64,000 nt of DNA. It comes from Sapria himalayana. Lineage: Eukaryota; Streptophyta; Magnoliopsida; Malpighiales; Rafflesiaceae. The translations under genes were made by a program, and so were the position numbers. Shown in pieces: positions 1 through 13,720 of this stretch. Numbering within the stretch: the first letter of the stretch is position 1; the number at the start of each line of letters is the position of its first letter. Where the stretch lies: positions 36,202 through 100,201 of the forward strand of contig JAREIK010009602.1 of NCBI GenBank assembly GCA_029783825.1, in the 5' to 3' direction. The notes below the pieces were generated by a model, which did no database searches, was not told where the DNA came from, and saw only the letters and a program-made list of their open reading frames with translations.

Positions 1-534
1 ATGTCTATCTATTTATCTATCTATCTATCAATCTATATGTCAATCTATCAATCTATATATATATATATATATATCAGTTAATATATTTGTTTATCTATCT
101 ATCTATCAGTCTATCTATATGTCTATTAATCTATCTATTAAGTCATGTATAAATATAACTATAAATCAATCTATTTATCTATGAATCAATCAATCAATCT
201 ATCTATCTATTTATATATTTATCTATCTATTAATCAATCTATCTATCTATCACCGATCTATTTGTCTCTCTATCTATCTTTCTATCTATCTTTCTATTTA
301 TTTGCCTAACTATATATATACTGACTATCTATGTATATATCTATCTATCTATTAGTCTATCTATCTAGATATCTTTCTATCATTCTATATAAATTATCTA
401 TCTATCTTTCTTTCTATATGTCTATCTATTTTTCTATCTATATGTCTGTCTATCTATCTATCTTTTGTCTATCTATTGTTTTCTATTTATATATTTAATT
501 GTCTATCTATTATATAAATATATGTCTATCTATT

Positions 535-567
<33 letters not shown>

Positions 568-1199
568 ATCTGTCTATCTAACTTTCTATCTATCTGTCAA
601 TCTATATGTCAATCTATCTTTCAATCTATTTGTGTATCTATCTATCTATCTATTTATCTATCTATTAGTCTATCTATCTATATATCTATCTATCTGGTCA
701 GTCTATCTATTTGTATGCATATAAATACATACATACATACATACATATATATATATATATATCTATCGATCTATCTATATGTCAATTTATCTATCTATGT
801 GTCAATCTATAATATCTATTTGTCTGTGTATCTATCATAATATCTATATATCTTTCTATCTATCAATCTATTTAACTATCTATCTATATGTCTATCTATC
901 TATCTTATCTAGATCTGATATCTACCTATCGATCTATCTATCAATTTATCTTGTTATCTATCGATCTATTATATATTTATATATCTATCTATTAATCCAT
1001 CCATCTATCTATATGTCTATCTCTCTATATATTTGTCTATCTATTTATCTATGTTTCAATGTGTCTATATATAGGTCTATCTATCTATTTGTCTATCTAT
1101 CTATTAATCTGTCTATATATATATATATAACTATCTATTTTTTATGAATCTATCTATCAGTCTATCTATATGTCTATCTATATGTCTAGCTATATGTCT

Positions 1200-1558
1200 A
1201 TCAATCTATATATTAATCTGTGTATCAATATAACTATCAAACTCTCTATCTATATGTCAGTCTATCTATCTATCTATTTATATATCTATCTATCTATTAA
1301 TTAGTTTATCTACTTATCTACCTATCTATCTATCTATCTATATGTCTAACTATTTGTCTATCATTTTATCTATTTATCTATCAACTATCTATCTATCTAT
1401 CTATCTATCTGGCTATCAATATATCTATTTATCTGTCTATCTATATGCTATCAGTCTGTATATTAATCAGTGTATCAATATAACTATCAAACTCTTTATC
1501 TATCTGTCAGTATATCAATCAATCAATCTATTTATATATCTATCTATCTATTTATTAG

Positions 1559-1591
<33 letters not shown>

Positions 1592-1720
1592 ATGTCTAAC
1601 TATTTGTCTATCATTCTATCTATCTATCTATCAACTATCTATCTATCTATCTGTCTATCAATATGTCTATTTATCTGTCTATCTATCTTTTATCTATTTA
1701 TCTATCTATCTATCTATCTG
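1200..1720 (+). repeat. About 250-bp tandem repeat inside satellite block 1
   Basis: The same run of variants recurs about 250 bp apart. The block beginning ATGTCTAACTATTTGTC is at 1342 and again at 1592, and the block containing TATCAATATAACTATCAAAC is near 1222 and again near 1472. The copies differ at scattered positions, so the duplication is not very recent. Confidence 0.75.
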
Positions 1721-3511
1721 ACTATATACCCATATATTTATCTATCTATTAATTTATCTAACAAGCTAGCTATATATATATCTATCTATATAATTATCTA
1801 TATATTTGTTTGTCTATCTATCTTTCTTTCTAGCTATCTATTCATTTTTATATTTATATATTTATTTTTCTATCTATTCGTATGTCAATTTATATATCTA
1901 TTTATCTATCTATCTATCCGTCTCTCTATCTATCTAACTTTATATCTATCTGTCAATCTAACTTTGAATCTATATTTTATCTAACTATCTATCTATCTAT
2001 CTATTAGTCTATCTATCTATCTATCAATCTATATATCAATGTGTGTGTGTGTGTCTGCCTATTTATTTGTCTATTTATCAATCAATCTATCTGTCTATAT
2101 ATATATATATATCTATTTAACTATCTATCTATATGTCCATTCTATCTATCTATCTAAAATTTTATCTATCTATATGTCTATCTATTTGCCTATCTATATA
2201 TCTATCTAATTATCCATCAATCTGTCTATTTATAAGTTTATCTATCTATCTTTATATCTGTCTATATATCTATCTATCTGTTCGTCTGCCTATCATCTAT
2301 CTATCTATCTATCTAACTATCTATCGATCTATCTGTCTATATTTATCTTTCTATCTATCTTTCTATATATATATCTATATCTATATATATCTATATATAT
2401 CTATCTTTCTTTCTTTCTTTCAATCTATCTATTTAACTATCTATCTATATGTCTATCTATCTATATATGCATTCATCTATCTATATATCTATTTATCTAT
2501 CTGTGTGTCTGTCTGTCTATCATCAATCTATCTTTCTATATATCTGTCTATCTATCTATCAATCAGTTTGTCTATCTATCTATCTATCTATCTTGGTATT
2601 GATCTATCTATTTTTCAATCTTTCTATCTCTCTCTATCTATGTTTCTATCTATCTATCTATCTATTTGTCTATCTATCTTTCTATCTATCTATTTGTCTA
2701 TCTATCTTTCTATCTACCTATCTATCTATCTATCTATGTATATATCATACTATATGACTATTTAGTTGTCTATCTATCTGTTTATGCATCTAATTGTCAA
2801 TCAATCTGTATATCTATATGTTTATCTATCTGTCTCTCTATCTATTTATCTATTTATCTATCTATATGTCTATCTATCTAGCTATCTATCTGTCTGTCTG
2901 TTTGTCTGTCTCTTTATCTATCTATCTATTTATTTATCTATCTATCTTTCTATTTATCTATATTTATATCTATCTATCTATTTATCTATCTATATTTATA
3001 TCTATCTGTGTTTATATATGTCTATCTATCTATTAATATATATATATCAATCAATATGTCTATCAATCTGTATAGATATCTATTTATTTATCTGACTATC
3101 TATCTATATATTTAGTTGTATATATGTGTCTATCTTTTTATATATCTATATAATTATCTATGTATCTATCTATCTATTTATAAATTTGTCTACAATCAAT
3201 CAATCAATCAATCAATCAATCTGTCAATCAATTTATCTAATATTCTATCTATCTATCTATCTGTCTATCAATGGGAATATCAATATTTCTATCTATTTGT
3301 CTATATATCTATCTATCTAAATATTTAACTATCTACCAATCTATCTTCTATCTATATTTTTATGTAAGTAAATATCTATCTATCTGTCTACCTATCTATC
3401 AATCTATGTATTAATCTATTTATTAATCTATCTATGAATCTATCAATCTATCTATTAGTCCATCTATTAATCTATATACCAATCTATATATCTATCTATT
3501 TGATATCTATC

Positions 3512-3547
<36 letters not shown>

Positions 3548-4249
3548 TACCTATCTATCTATCTATCTATATATATTTCTATCTATCTATCTATATGTCT
3601 ATTTGTTTATCTTTCTTTCTATATATCTATCTATTTAACTTTCTAATTATCTGTGTCTCTATCTATATACCTATTTATCTATTTGTCTATCTATTATCTA
3701 TCAATATCTATCAATCTATCTATCAATATGTCAATCGATCTATCTAACATTTTATACATCTATCTGTCTATCTTTCTATCAATTTATCTTTCTATCTATC
3801 TTTCTATTTATCTGTCTATCTATCTAGCTATTTATCTATTTATCTATCTATTTATATATCTATCTGTCTATCTATCTATCTCTCTATTATTTCTCTCTCT
3901 CTCTCTTTATATCTATCTATTTATTAGTCTATCTATTTTTCTATTCATCTATCTTTTTATCTATCAATCTATTTGTATAAGTAGGTGTCTATTTATATTT
4001 CTATATATCTATCTATTTGTCTGTCTATCTATCTATCGATATATCTATCTTTTTGATAATTTATCTATCTATCTATGTATCTATATGTCTATCTATCTAT
4101 ATATCAATTTTTCTTATCTATCTGTAAATCTATCTGTCTATATATCTATTTATCTTTCTAAATATTTATCTATCTATTTGTCTGTCTATCTATCTATATA
4201 TTTGTTTATATATCTACTTATCTCTCTATCTATCTAAATGTCTTCATAT

Positions 4250-4870
4250 CTATTTATATATTTATCAATCAATCTATCATTTATATATCTTTCTATCTGT
4301 CTAGCTATGTATTTATTTATCTATCTATCTATCTATCTGACTATATATTTGTCTATCTATCCATCCATCTATCTAAATATCAATCTATCTATCTATATAT
4401 CAATCTATCAATATTTTTTGTCTAATAATATATCTATCAATCTATCTATTAAATTATTTATAAATCTATCTATTAATCTTTCTATCAATCTGTCTATGTA
4501 TCTATGTATCTATCGATCTATTTATCTATCTGTCTATCTATTTTTTACATTATTTGTATATATCTACTAATCTATCTACCGATCTATATATCTATCTATC
4601 TATTTATCTTTCTATATACCTATTTGTCTATATATCTATTTATCTATCCGACTATCTATTTGTCTATCTATCTATTTATTTATCTATCAATCTATCTATC
4701 TATATATCAATCTATCTATTTCTTTTTTTAACAATATACCTATCAATCTATCTATTAAATTGTCTATAAATCTATATATCAATCTTTCTATAAATCTGTC
4801 TATGTAATTATCGATCTATTTATCTATCTGTTTATCTATTTTTACATTATTTGTGTATATATCTACTAAT
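4250..4870 (+). repeat. About 300-bp tandem duplication inside satellite block 1
   Basis: Two successive segments share the order of distinctive variants: a run ending in TTTTTTACATTATTTGTATA near 4540-4560 and its counterpart near 4840-4860, followed by ATATCTACTAATCTATCTAC in both. A third related segment is near 6480-6730, part of the larger 1.8-kb periodicity. Confidence 0.7.
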
Positions 4871-4876
4871 CTATCT

Positions 4877-4932
<56 letters not shown>

Positions 4933-5130
4933 ATCTATCTATTTATCTTTCTATCTATCTATTTGTCTATATATCTATCTATATATCTATATATCTATAT
5001 TTCTCTCAATCTATTTATCTATTAATCAATCAATCTAACTATGAATCTATCTATCTATTTATTTATCTATCTATTTGTATATATGTCTATCTATCTATCT
5101 ATCTATCTTTCTATCTACCTATCTTTATGA

Positions 5131-5215
5131 CTTTCTATCTTTCTAACTATCTGACTATTTATCTATCTATCTATCTATCTAGCTACCTACCTATCTCAGT
5201 ATCTATCTTTCTATA
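5131..5215 (+). other. Paralogous empty site for CACTA element 1
   Basis: Positions 5131-5158 match 6941-6968, the left flank of element 1, at 27 of 28 bases. The following bases up to about 5215 match the right flank from 16550, including the unusual CTACCTACCTATCTCAGTAT, which appears near 16565 with two changes. This is therefore a satellite copy that never received the transposon. It shows that the satellite is organised in units of about 1.8 kb (offset 1810 bp on the left side). Confidence 0.8.
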
Positions 5216-5918
5216 TATCTATTTATCTATTTTTCTGTCTATCTATCTATCTATCTATCTTTTTATCTATCAATATGTCTATCAATATATCTATTAATCT
5301 AACTATCAATCTATCTATCAAATATATCTATCAACCAATCATTGTATTTTTCTATCAATTTTTTAATCTAACTAACTAACTATCTATCTATATGTCTATT
5401 TGTCTATCTATATTTATATTTTTCTATATATCTGTCTATCTATAGGTATATCTATTTGTATATCAATTTATCTGTCAATATATCTATTTATCTATCTATC
5501 TATTTATTTGTCTATCTGTCTATCAACCTATCACTCAACATGTCTATTAATATGTATATCAATCATTTTATCAAAATGTCTTTCAATCAATCTATTAATG
5601 TGTCTATATTTCTGTCGATCTATATGTCTATCTATCTCGTAATCTATCTATATATTTATCTATCTATATATCTATTAGCGTATCTATCTATCTATTTTTC
5701 TATCTATCTATTTATCTATCTAACTATTTAAATATCTACATTTCTATCTGTATATGTTTTTATCTAACTACATTTTATCTATATGTCTATCTATATTTTT
5801 ATATATTTGTCTGTCTATATGCATATCTATTCATTTATCATTATTTCTATTTCTCTATCTATCAATCTATATGTCTATCATCTATCATTCTATCTATCTT
5901 ATAAATTATCATTTTGTG

Positions 5919-5951
<33 letters not shown>

Positions 5952-6966
5952 CTCAATGAATATATCTATCTATCTATCTATATTTATGTGTATATATATA
6001 TATATATATATCAATCTAACAATCTGTCTATTTATCTTTAAATCTATGTGTCCAACTTTTTATCTATCTATCTATTAATTTATCTAATTATCTAATAATT
6101 TATCAAACTATCTATTTATCTATAAGCTTTCTAATAATCTATCAATCTATCTTTTTATCTATCAATTAAACTTTCTATATATCTAGTTTTCTATCTATCT
6201 ATCTATCTATCTATTTATTTCTATCATTATGTCTATCTATCTCACTTTCTATCTTTGTTTCAATCTATCTATTAATGTGTCTATTAATCTTGCTATTAAT
6301 ATGTATATAAATCTTTATATCAATCTTTCATTTAATCTGCCTCTCAATCTAATTATCTATCTAAATATCTATTTATCTATCTGTCTCTCTGGCTATCTTT
6401 CTATCTATCTATATATCTAAATATATATATCTCTCTATCTATTTATCTTTATATATGTCTATCTGTCTGTCTATATATCTATTTATTTATCTATCTATCT
6501 ATCTGACTATCTATTTGTCTATTCAACCATCTATCTATCTTTCTATCTATCTATATATCAATCTATCTATTTATTTATCCAACAATATATCTATCAATAT
6601 ATCTATGAAATTGTCTATAAATCTATCTATCAATATTTCTATTAATTTGTTTATGTATCTATATGTCTATCTATCTATTTATCTATTTGTTTATCTATTT
6701 TTTATATTATTTGTCTCTATCTACCAATCCAACTATCTATCTATCTATATATCTATGTATCTAGCTATCTATTTATCTTTCTATCTATCTTTTTGTCTAT
6801 ATATCTATCTATCTTTCTTTATCTCAATCTATCTATTTATTAATCCATCTATCTAACTATCAATCAATCTATCTATCTATTTGTTTGTATATGTGTCTTT
6901 CTAGCTATCTGTCTGTATTTCTATTTGTATATCTTTATATCTTTCTATCTGTCTAACTATCTGACT

Positions 6967-6969
6967 ATC
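6967..6969 (+). repeat. Target-site duplication, left copy (ATC)
   Basis: ATC directly precedes the terminal CACTACAAGAAAA and is repeated directly after the other end (16550-16552). Three bp is the standard CACTA target duplication length. The satellite is full of ATC, so chance agreement is possible, but the terminal repeats place both edges independently. Confidence 0.8.
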
Positions 6970-6982
6970 CACTACAAGAAAA
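6970..6982 (+). repeat. CACTA terminal inverted repeat, 5' end of element 1
   Basis: CACTACAAGAAAA is the classical plant CACTA terminus. It is followed at once by TTTAGC-type subterminal motifs. Confidence 0.93.
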
Positions 6983-8010
6983 TATTGATTTAGCTTGGGA
7001 ATTTTAGCTAGGGATCAATCCCTGGCTAAATTGCGAGGGATTAGCTAGGGAATAACAAGGGATTTATGTTTTTTCATTAAAATAAGAATTTGCAATGGAT
7101 TAGCGATGTATTAGTGATGGAATAATTTCGAAAATTCCACATCTGAAAAAAATGGGGAATTTAGTAATGGATTAGCTACGGATTAGTGACGGAAAATTTT
7201 TGTATATTCCACACAAGAAAAGCATGGAATTTAGCGACATATTTAGCGATTAAAAATTTTTTTAAATTCCGCTCAAGAAAAGTGAGGAAATTAGCAATGG
7301 ATTATGCGACGGAAAATTTTCATAAATTCTGCTCAAGAAAAGCCAGAAATTTAGCGACGGATTTAGTGATGGAATTTTTCTAGCTAATAAAATCTGAAAT
7401 TTAGCGACAGAATTTCCCTAGCTAATAAAAACCAGAAATTAGCATGGATTTAGCAACGAAATTTCTCTAGCTAATAAAATCCAGAAATTAGCACCGAAAT
7501 TTTTATAGCTAATTAAATCTGGAAATTAGCAACGGATTTAGTGACTGAATTTTCATAGCTAATAAAAGCTAGAAATTAGCGATGAATTTAGCGACGGAAT
7601 TTCACTAGCTAATAAAATATTGAAATTCATAACGTTTTTAGCGATAGAATTTCATTAGCTAATTACATCTGTAACATAGCGACAGATTTTAGCTACGGAA
7701 TTCCCTAGTTAATTACATTCTGAACATATTGATGGATTTTAGAAACGTAATTTCTCTAGCTAATTACATCCAGAAAATAAAGCTATGCATTTAGCGATGG
7801 GATTTTTCTTTCTAATTACATACTTAATATAGGGATGGATTTTAGCGACGGAACCTCCCTAGACAATTACTTCTTGAATATAGTGACAAATTTTAGTAAC
7901 GTAACTTTTCTAACTAATAAAATCCGGAATATATCAATAAATTTAGCGAGGAAACTTCTCTAGCTAATTAAATCCGAAATATAGCAATGTAATTTCCCTA
8001 TCCAATATTT
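6983..8010 (+). repeat. 5' subterminal repeat region of element 1
   Basis: Short motifs of the form TTAGCGACGGATTTAGCGA and TTTCCCTAGCTAATAAAATC recur about every 50-60 bp, with many point changes. In CACTA elements such subterminal repeats are the binding sites of the TNPA-type protein and are needed in cis for transposition; that role is inferred here from family knowledge. Short open frames here are repeat artefacts. Confidence 0.9.
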
Positions 8011-9284
8011 AATTATTTAATTTTTTTAATTTATTATTAGTTTTAATATTTTATTTAATTTTATTTATTAAATGTATGTTAAATATCTATAGATGAGCGA
8101 TCTTTGAGAGTTACATTCTCCTCGTAAAATAATAAAAAAGTAATATTATAAATAAATAATTTAAAAAATATAAAAATACAAAAAAAAATTCTATTAATAA
8201 GGACTAAAATATTGATTTTTATCATGTATAAATTTTAAAAAAAAGTATACAAAAATTTTTTCTAAAGTTTTTAATTAAGAAACTTAAAAATTAGTATAAA
8301 AGTAACATTAAATAATTAATTCTATAAGTATAATAATTTATTTCGATATTTTAAAAATTAAATTAACATACATTAAAAAATTATACTAATATAAATGTAA
8401 ATTAATTCATTTTTTACTGAATTGATGAATAAACTAGTAAATATTAATATGATTATTAGTATAAATAAAATTTATGATTATAGAAAACTTTTAAAAAAAT
8501 TAATTAATAAAAAATTTAATAATTTTGAAATATAATAAAAATATAAATTTTTCATTAAAGTTAAAATAAAATAAATTAATATTTAAAAATAAATACATAG
8601 ATATTTGCCCCTACTAAAATTTATAAGAATTAAATAATTGAGTAATTTTTTTCTATTAGCTTTTATAATTCAATATTTATTAAAATGATTAGAATAACTT
8701 TTTTTAATTATCTTATCACTTTATGTAATTTTTTAATTTTTAAAAATTATAAATGATATCAAATAATATGAAATTTTATGCCTATAAAATTATTACATAT
8801 TATCTTCATAAAAATTAATATGATGAATTCTTAAAATTTTATAACCATAAAATATAATTTTTTATATATTTTTTAACATTAAAAGTATTTTATAACTTTT
8901 AGGAGAGTAGCTAGAAGACAAATCATCTTTTCATGTATGTCTTATTATATGAAGTTTGCTAATTTGGTAGCTATTTGATATTTTTTTATAAGGCTAAACA
9001 TATATTTTTTTATAAGGCTAAACATATATTTTTTTAAATTGTTTATATATTTATTGTTTAATTAATATTATAATAGAAAATTCTAAGATGTTTATTTTTA
9101 ATTTGTACCTTGTTCACGCACATTAATTTAATTGAAAAAATGTTAATAGTAAATAAAATAAATGAGTCTTTTGGTATTATATATATATATATAATATTAT
9201 TTATTTAATGTTTTTATAATTAAAAATATAAATATTTTGGAAATATATAAAATTTGTTATTTAATGTTTATTTTTTCGAGATTA
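8011..9284. other. AT-rich 5' arm of element 1, no gene seen
   Basis: Extremely AT-rich sequence without a credible reading frame. It is homologous, in reverse, to 44200-45400 of element 2; a clear landmark is CTAGAAGACAAATCATCTTT (near 8912 here, complement near 44480). It is therefore part of the conserved element body and not inserted host DNA. Confidence 0.75.
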
Positions 9285-9375
9285 AGTCCTCCATCTTCTC
9301 TCGACATTTTCGAAGAATAAGCGACGCAACTCCTCCGCGGTCCTCCATCCTTCTCTCGACACTGACACAACATAA
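9285..9375 (+). promoter_or_regulatory. Conserved GC-richer leader block of the CACTA family
   Basis: A short island with CTCCATCTTCTCTCGAC repeated twice stands out from the AT-rich arm. A related block in the same relative position occurs in element 2 (44090-44200, complement). Position and conservation suggest the transcription start or 5' leader of the element's genes. A TA-rich stretch lies about 100 bp upstream (9180-9200). The promoter role is inference. Confidence 0.4.
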
Positions 9376-11399
9376 ACATATTCGAATTAAGCGATAATTT
9401 GTTATTAATTTAAGGTACATTTTCTATCCTAATTCTTCATCGATTATCTTAATCCGTATTGATTCTGTTAATTTTTTTTTGAAATTCTTCTTTAATCGTA
9501 TACATTAATTTAATTATACTTATTGTAAAACATACCTAATGCATCTGTGTTGTGTTGGGCAGTAGGTATGCTTATATAAACTTAATTTAAGTATACTTTT
9601 TTAATTACATATTCTGTTAATTTAATTATACTTGGATTGCTTATATAAACTTAATCGTATATAACACAAATCGGTTGTTTTGTGTTGGGTAGTGTGGATA
9701 TAACACATAAATATATAAGTGTATTTTATTATATTTATAACTATAAAAATAGTTTACATAAACATTACTATATATAAATATAACATCTTATATATATATA
9801 TATATCTATCTATCTATATATCTATCATAATTTTATATATAATACATTCAATATACATGTGTATTTCAGATATAATTAGTATTATACATATAATATTATA
9901 TACATATTTTACACAAATAAAGATATATTGACTTTATGATAAAATTTTAATAATGTATATTTGAAATTTGCAAGTCATCATTATGAAATACATGTCTAAT
10001 AAAATTGTATTATGGAAATATCTATTATTCAATAATGTTGTGCCTACCCAATCAGTATAATTAAATTTATATCTATAAACTATATTTTATACATGGCTTT
10101 ATGTATAGAGGAAAAACACACACTCTTATAAAAATGCAAGTGTATTTAATATCAGTAAATTTAAAGTATAGTCACATTAATATATGTTAATGGAAAATTA
10201 ATATCTGTAAACATTTATTGACCGGTTTTCAATTAGTTCAAATTAAAATGTAATAGGCTTTATGTATACAGATACTGATTTACAATACATTTAAATACAT
10301 GTATATATTTGAGTATATTTTAATTACTATGTTTAATTAAATGCCGCATAGGCTCTCTTATAAATAGCCTAGCATTGACTATCAATATGATTCATACTGG
10401 ATTAAAATATATAAGATATCCAACTCATTTGACATACATTATTTCCTACATGAATTGATGTCAATGATTTTTTGATGGGTTTGAGATGTTCCACCTATAT
10501 GGATGAGTAGATCTAACATATTTTATTACTGCTATAACCATTAACTCATAAATTGTATACCCATGGACTTGATACAATTTACTTATTATAAGCTAGCCAT
10601 ATTTTTGTTTACTTGAGTAAACACTAGAAACTATTTATTTATTGTGAGCTTAGATAATGAAGAAAATTTGATAATTTTAATTAATCCAAATAATCAATAT
10701 CTATTATATGATAATCTAGAATATATATAAATTATCACATCACAACTATAAAATTGTGGGTGTTTGAGAAATCATTCTCTTTGGCACACAATTACATTCC
10801 TTCACATACCTTGCAAGCTATGCTTGGAGTCCAAGGTGCTAAACCTATTAAATTCACTAATATGATCTTCACATATTTCACTCTCTTGGATTGACTCAAC
10901 CCTTTTTCTTAAATAATTACAAAACTTTATCTTTCTCTAGTTCTAAAGCTATATCAATAATTTTTTCATATATGATTGCTTCATAAATATCAACATCTGA
11001 ATTCAATTCTTAGCCATTTTCCAAAAAGGTCAATTTTTTTCATTGTTATTCATAGTTTAGAAAACAAATTTTACTATGTTCTCAATATTAGTAGTATATT
11101 AAGCAACAATCACACTAGCTTGAGTTAATCTAAAAAAACTTCTCATGTCCATTTTCTTCAATGGGATACTTGAAATTAATAAAACATTACTATATAGCTT
11201 ATAAATTATGCAACTATTTTTCAAAGCATTAGTTAATTCTTTTCCCTCAAGATTTAGTTCATCCATTATCATAATTTCTTATATAAATTTTTAGTCCTTT
11301 GATGTTCAACAATTACTAGGAAATGTCTTGCTTGATCTCTTACTAATTTTCACAAAATACTCATTAGTTAGCTGCATCATTTAATTCATAAATAGACAT
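9376..11399. other. Unassigned AT-rich interior of element 1
   Basis: No recognisable gene. It contains a direct repeat of a segment around TGTGTTGGGCAGTAGGTAT (9550) and TGTGTTGGGTAGTGTGGAT (9680). Around 10750-11400 the - strand gives frame pieces broken by many stops, which I could not assign to a family; they may be an old insertion or a decayed transposon gene. Confidence 0.5.
9796..9833 (+). repeat. Small TA/TATC microsatellite inside element 1
   Basis: A run of TA followed by five to six TATC-type units. It has the same motif as the flanking satellite but lies well inside the transposon, showing that the tetranucleotide can arise within the element. Confidence 0.75.
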
Positions 11400-11627
11400 T
11401 ACTCTATTACACTCTCTCACTCTCTCTCAATCTATCTCTCTATTCATCTCTCTCTTTCTCTCTCTCTTTCTTTTCCTCCTCCTCTCTCTCTCTCCGTCTC
11501 TCTCTCTCTCTCTCTCCTCTCTCTCTCCGTCTCTCTCTCTCTCTCTCTCTCCATCTCTCTCTCTCTCCGTCTCTCTCTCTCTCTCCGTCTCTCTCTCTCT
11601 CTCTCTCTCTCCATCTCTCTATCTCCA

Positions 11628-11662
<35 letters not shown>

Positions 11663-12046
11663 CTCTCTCTCTCTCCATCTCTCTATCCCTCTCCATCTCT
11701 CTATCCCTCTCCATCTCTCTCTCTCTCTCCATCTTTCTCTCCATCTCTCTCTCTCCATCCATCTCTCTCTCTCTTTCTAATTCTATCTATCTATATATCT
11801 CTCTCTCTCCATCTCCCTGTCTCTCTCTCTCTCTCTCTCTCCATCTCTCTCCCTCTCCCTCTCTCTCTTTGTAACTCTCTCTCCTCTCCCTCCCCCCTCT
11901 CTCTCCCTCTCTCTCTCTCCCTCTCTCTCTTCCTCCCTCTCTCTGTCTCTCTCTCTCTCCCTCTCTCTCTCCCTCCCTCTCTCCCTCTCTCTCTCTCTCC
12001 CTCTCTCTCCCTCTCTCCCCCCCTCTCTCCCCCCCTCTCTCACCTT
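11400..12046 (+). repeat. Pyrimidine (CT) microsatellite tract of element 1
   Basis: About 650 bp of CTCTCT with CCATCT, CCGTCT and CCCTCC variants and one TA run near 11630-11657. The - strand open frames here (Arg-Glu repeats) are artefacts. Element 2 has a counterpart of the same strand sense relative to the element (38160-38530), so the tract is likely part of the family's structure. Confidence 0.9.
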
Positions 12047-12273
12047 TTCCTATGCCACAATAATGAGACATCTTTTTTAAATAATATCATTATTTATTTT
12101 GATCTTATTGTAGGTTTACATTATTTTGTCTTTACTTGACATGTGTGGAAAAGTAGATTCAACTTTAAATATGACTATTTTTTTATTATTCATGTGTTGG
12201 ATGAAATCATTTCAGATATGAGATATCTCATAATTTTTTCATAGTATTTCATGAGAAATAGCTCCATATAAAT

Positions 12274-12668
12274 TGAAACAACAAGCAATGGAAACAAATG
12301 AACGTATTGTAGTTATGGAGACCGAAATGAAAAAGAATGATGAGCAGATATCTCATTTGAAGGAATAAATATATGAAATTAAAGAATAGAATAATGAGTA
12401 GATATCTCATTTGAAGAAAGAAATATATAAAATTAAAGAACATAAGGATGAGGAGTATACTAATGTGATGGAAGAAATGCAAGAAATTAAAGAAATTAAT
12501 GATGAGATGAAAGAAATTAAGAATGTAATGCTACAGCAGATGTCCTATATGGAGTCAGAGTTAGTGGAAATTAAGCAACAAATAGCATTCCGAGATCCAG
12601 CTGCGAAACCTCACAAGAGAGGCAAGAATTTCCTACAAATTATGAGGATGATTTCGTATGAGAATTAA
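12274..12668 (+). pseudogene. Broken C-terminal coiled-coil of CACTA accessory protein (Transposase_24-linked)
   Basis: Continuous frame homologous to the tail of the accessory gene in element 3. It opens with ETNERIVVMETEMKKNDEQ (element 3: ETNERIVVMKTKIKKKDEQ) and ends with QEIKEINDEMKEIKNVM and QMSYMESELVEIK. In-frame stops at 12366, 12387 and 12399 break it. A segment around DEQISHLKEEIYEIKE is duplicated in tandem, lengthening the heptad-rich region. The Glu/Lys/Ile/Met pattern predicts a coiled coil, probably for self-association of the DNA-binding accessory protein. The upstream conserved domain is absent. After the helix the frame runs on through FRDPAAKPHKRGKNF, where element 3 has a stop. 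Confidence 0.8.
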
Positions 12669-13000
12669 ATCTGAGTTGTTATTTATTTTTGTCTATCTGT
12701 AGCAAATAATTATGATATTTTTTTGAAGGTTTCAATTTTTTTATTCTGGTTTAATTCTTTGCTTTTTCGATTAACTTAATTATGAATCTTTGCAAGACAA
12801 ATTATGTGAGACACAAAAAAATTCTGATTAAGAACATTCAGACATTGCCACGATCCTTCCAATGCATGCGTCTCATATTTACCGATTTCATTTTTTTCAA
12901 AAAGATGGTTAGCTTATTTTATCTTTATTATTCTTAAAACATTTTATTTTTGCATTCTCTTTATCTCTAAACATAATTTTTGGACATCTTTTGGGTTTTT
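12669..13000 (+). other. 3' flank of the accessory gene in element 1
   Basis: Non-coding sequence shared with element 3 (59040-59330, complement), including the segment around CACGATCCTTCCAATGCATG. It links the gene end to the triplet units and shows that elements 1 and 3 have the same layout here. Confidence 0.6.
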
Positions 13001-13720
13001 GTTAAAGCTGTATGACAATCAACTTTAATTTGTGTTTGTTCATGTTGATAATAAATGTTTTTATATATTTGTGAATATGTTCTTGTGTCTCCAAATTTTT
13101 TGGATATAGTTTTAGACTATTATAGGTAAGTAAAAGGCTATATCCAGCAGCGGAAGTAGCAGCAACAGCTGTCGCGGTGGCAGCAGCGGTGGCGATAGTA
13201 GTGGCAACGGTAGCAGGGGCAGTGGCAGAGGCAACAGTGGTGGCTGTAGCGGCATTAGATATATACATATTTACTACAGTAATATATATATATATATATA
13301 TATATATATCAAAATATAGTTTTTTTTATTAAATTTGATTTGATTGAGTGGTATAAATTTCTTACAGATATAGTACTGCATTGTTTCCCATATGAAGCTT
13401 GTATAAGTGAAGGGATTTTTCAACAGATATGATGTACCATGACTCAGACAGCTTTTATGTAGCAAAAGTTGGTGATCGGAGGAGCAGAGGGAGAGAAAGC
13501 AACGTCAATGCATGAATAGATTATACTTTATGCAAAGTCGGTAGATATATTGATTAATAAGATGTAATATAATTTATTTTTTTTTGTTTTAGTTATTTAA
13601 AATATTGTATTAGAATAAGTTATTAAATTAATTTTTTTTGTTTAATTTAAAATTTTTATTTATAGTTTCTATTTTTATTAAATTTATTATAAAAATATTA
13701 AATCATTTAATTAAAATTTT
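13001..13720 (+). repeat. Triplet-array unit 1 of element 1
   Basis: Starts with GTTAAAGCTGTATGACAATC, continues through a conserved AT-rich left flank, a short GC-rich triplet array (about 13145-13256), a TA run and a right flank containing TTGTTTCCCATATGAAGCTT and GTTGGTGATCGGAGGAGC. It is the shortest of three tandem units and lacks most of the palindromic spacer seen in units 2 and 3. No protein is supported; Ala/Thr-rich frames are artefacts of the triplets. Confidence 0.85.
13145..13256 (+). repeat. GC-rich triplet array, unit 1 (about 110 bp)
   Basis: Imperfect run of GGC, AGC, GGT, AGT and GCA triplets in a surrounding of very low GC. The G-rich strand is the element's sense strand. 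Confidence 0.85.

Larger units (their letters stand above)
1..6969 (+). repeat. GATA/TATC tetranucleotide satellite, block 1 (TCTA on + strand)
   Basis: The whole stretch is built of TATC with frequent one-base variants (TGTC, TTTA, CAAT) and interspersed pure TA runs, for example near 3515-3543 and 4880-4930. No other kind of sequence interrupts it until the CACTA element at 6970. All frames stay open for long distances because the 12-base frame cycle encodes Ser-Ile-Tyr-Leu, so the apparent proteins are artefacts. GATA-type arrays are known from heterochromatin and pericentromeres in several eukaryotes; whether this locus is heterochromatic is inference. The left edge lies outside the window. 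Confidence 0.97.

Noticed and set aside
7186..7383. 65-codon frame with repeated RKARNLATD-like pieces
   Set aside because: It lies over the subterminal repeats of element 1 and reflects their periodicity.
11440..12071. Arg-Glu repeat proteins on the - strand
   Set aside because: CT microsatellite artefact.
12249..12482. A - strand frame of 77 codons opposite the coiled-coil remnant
   Set aside because: It is antisense to a recognisable gene tail and has no conservation of its own.
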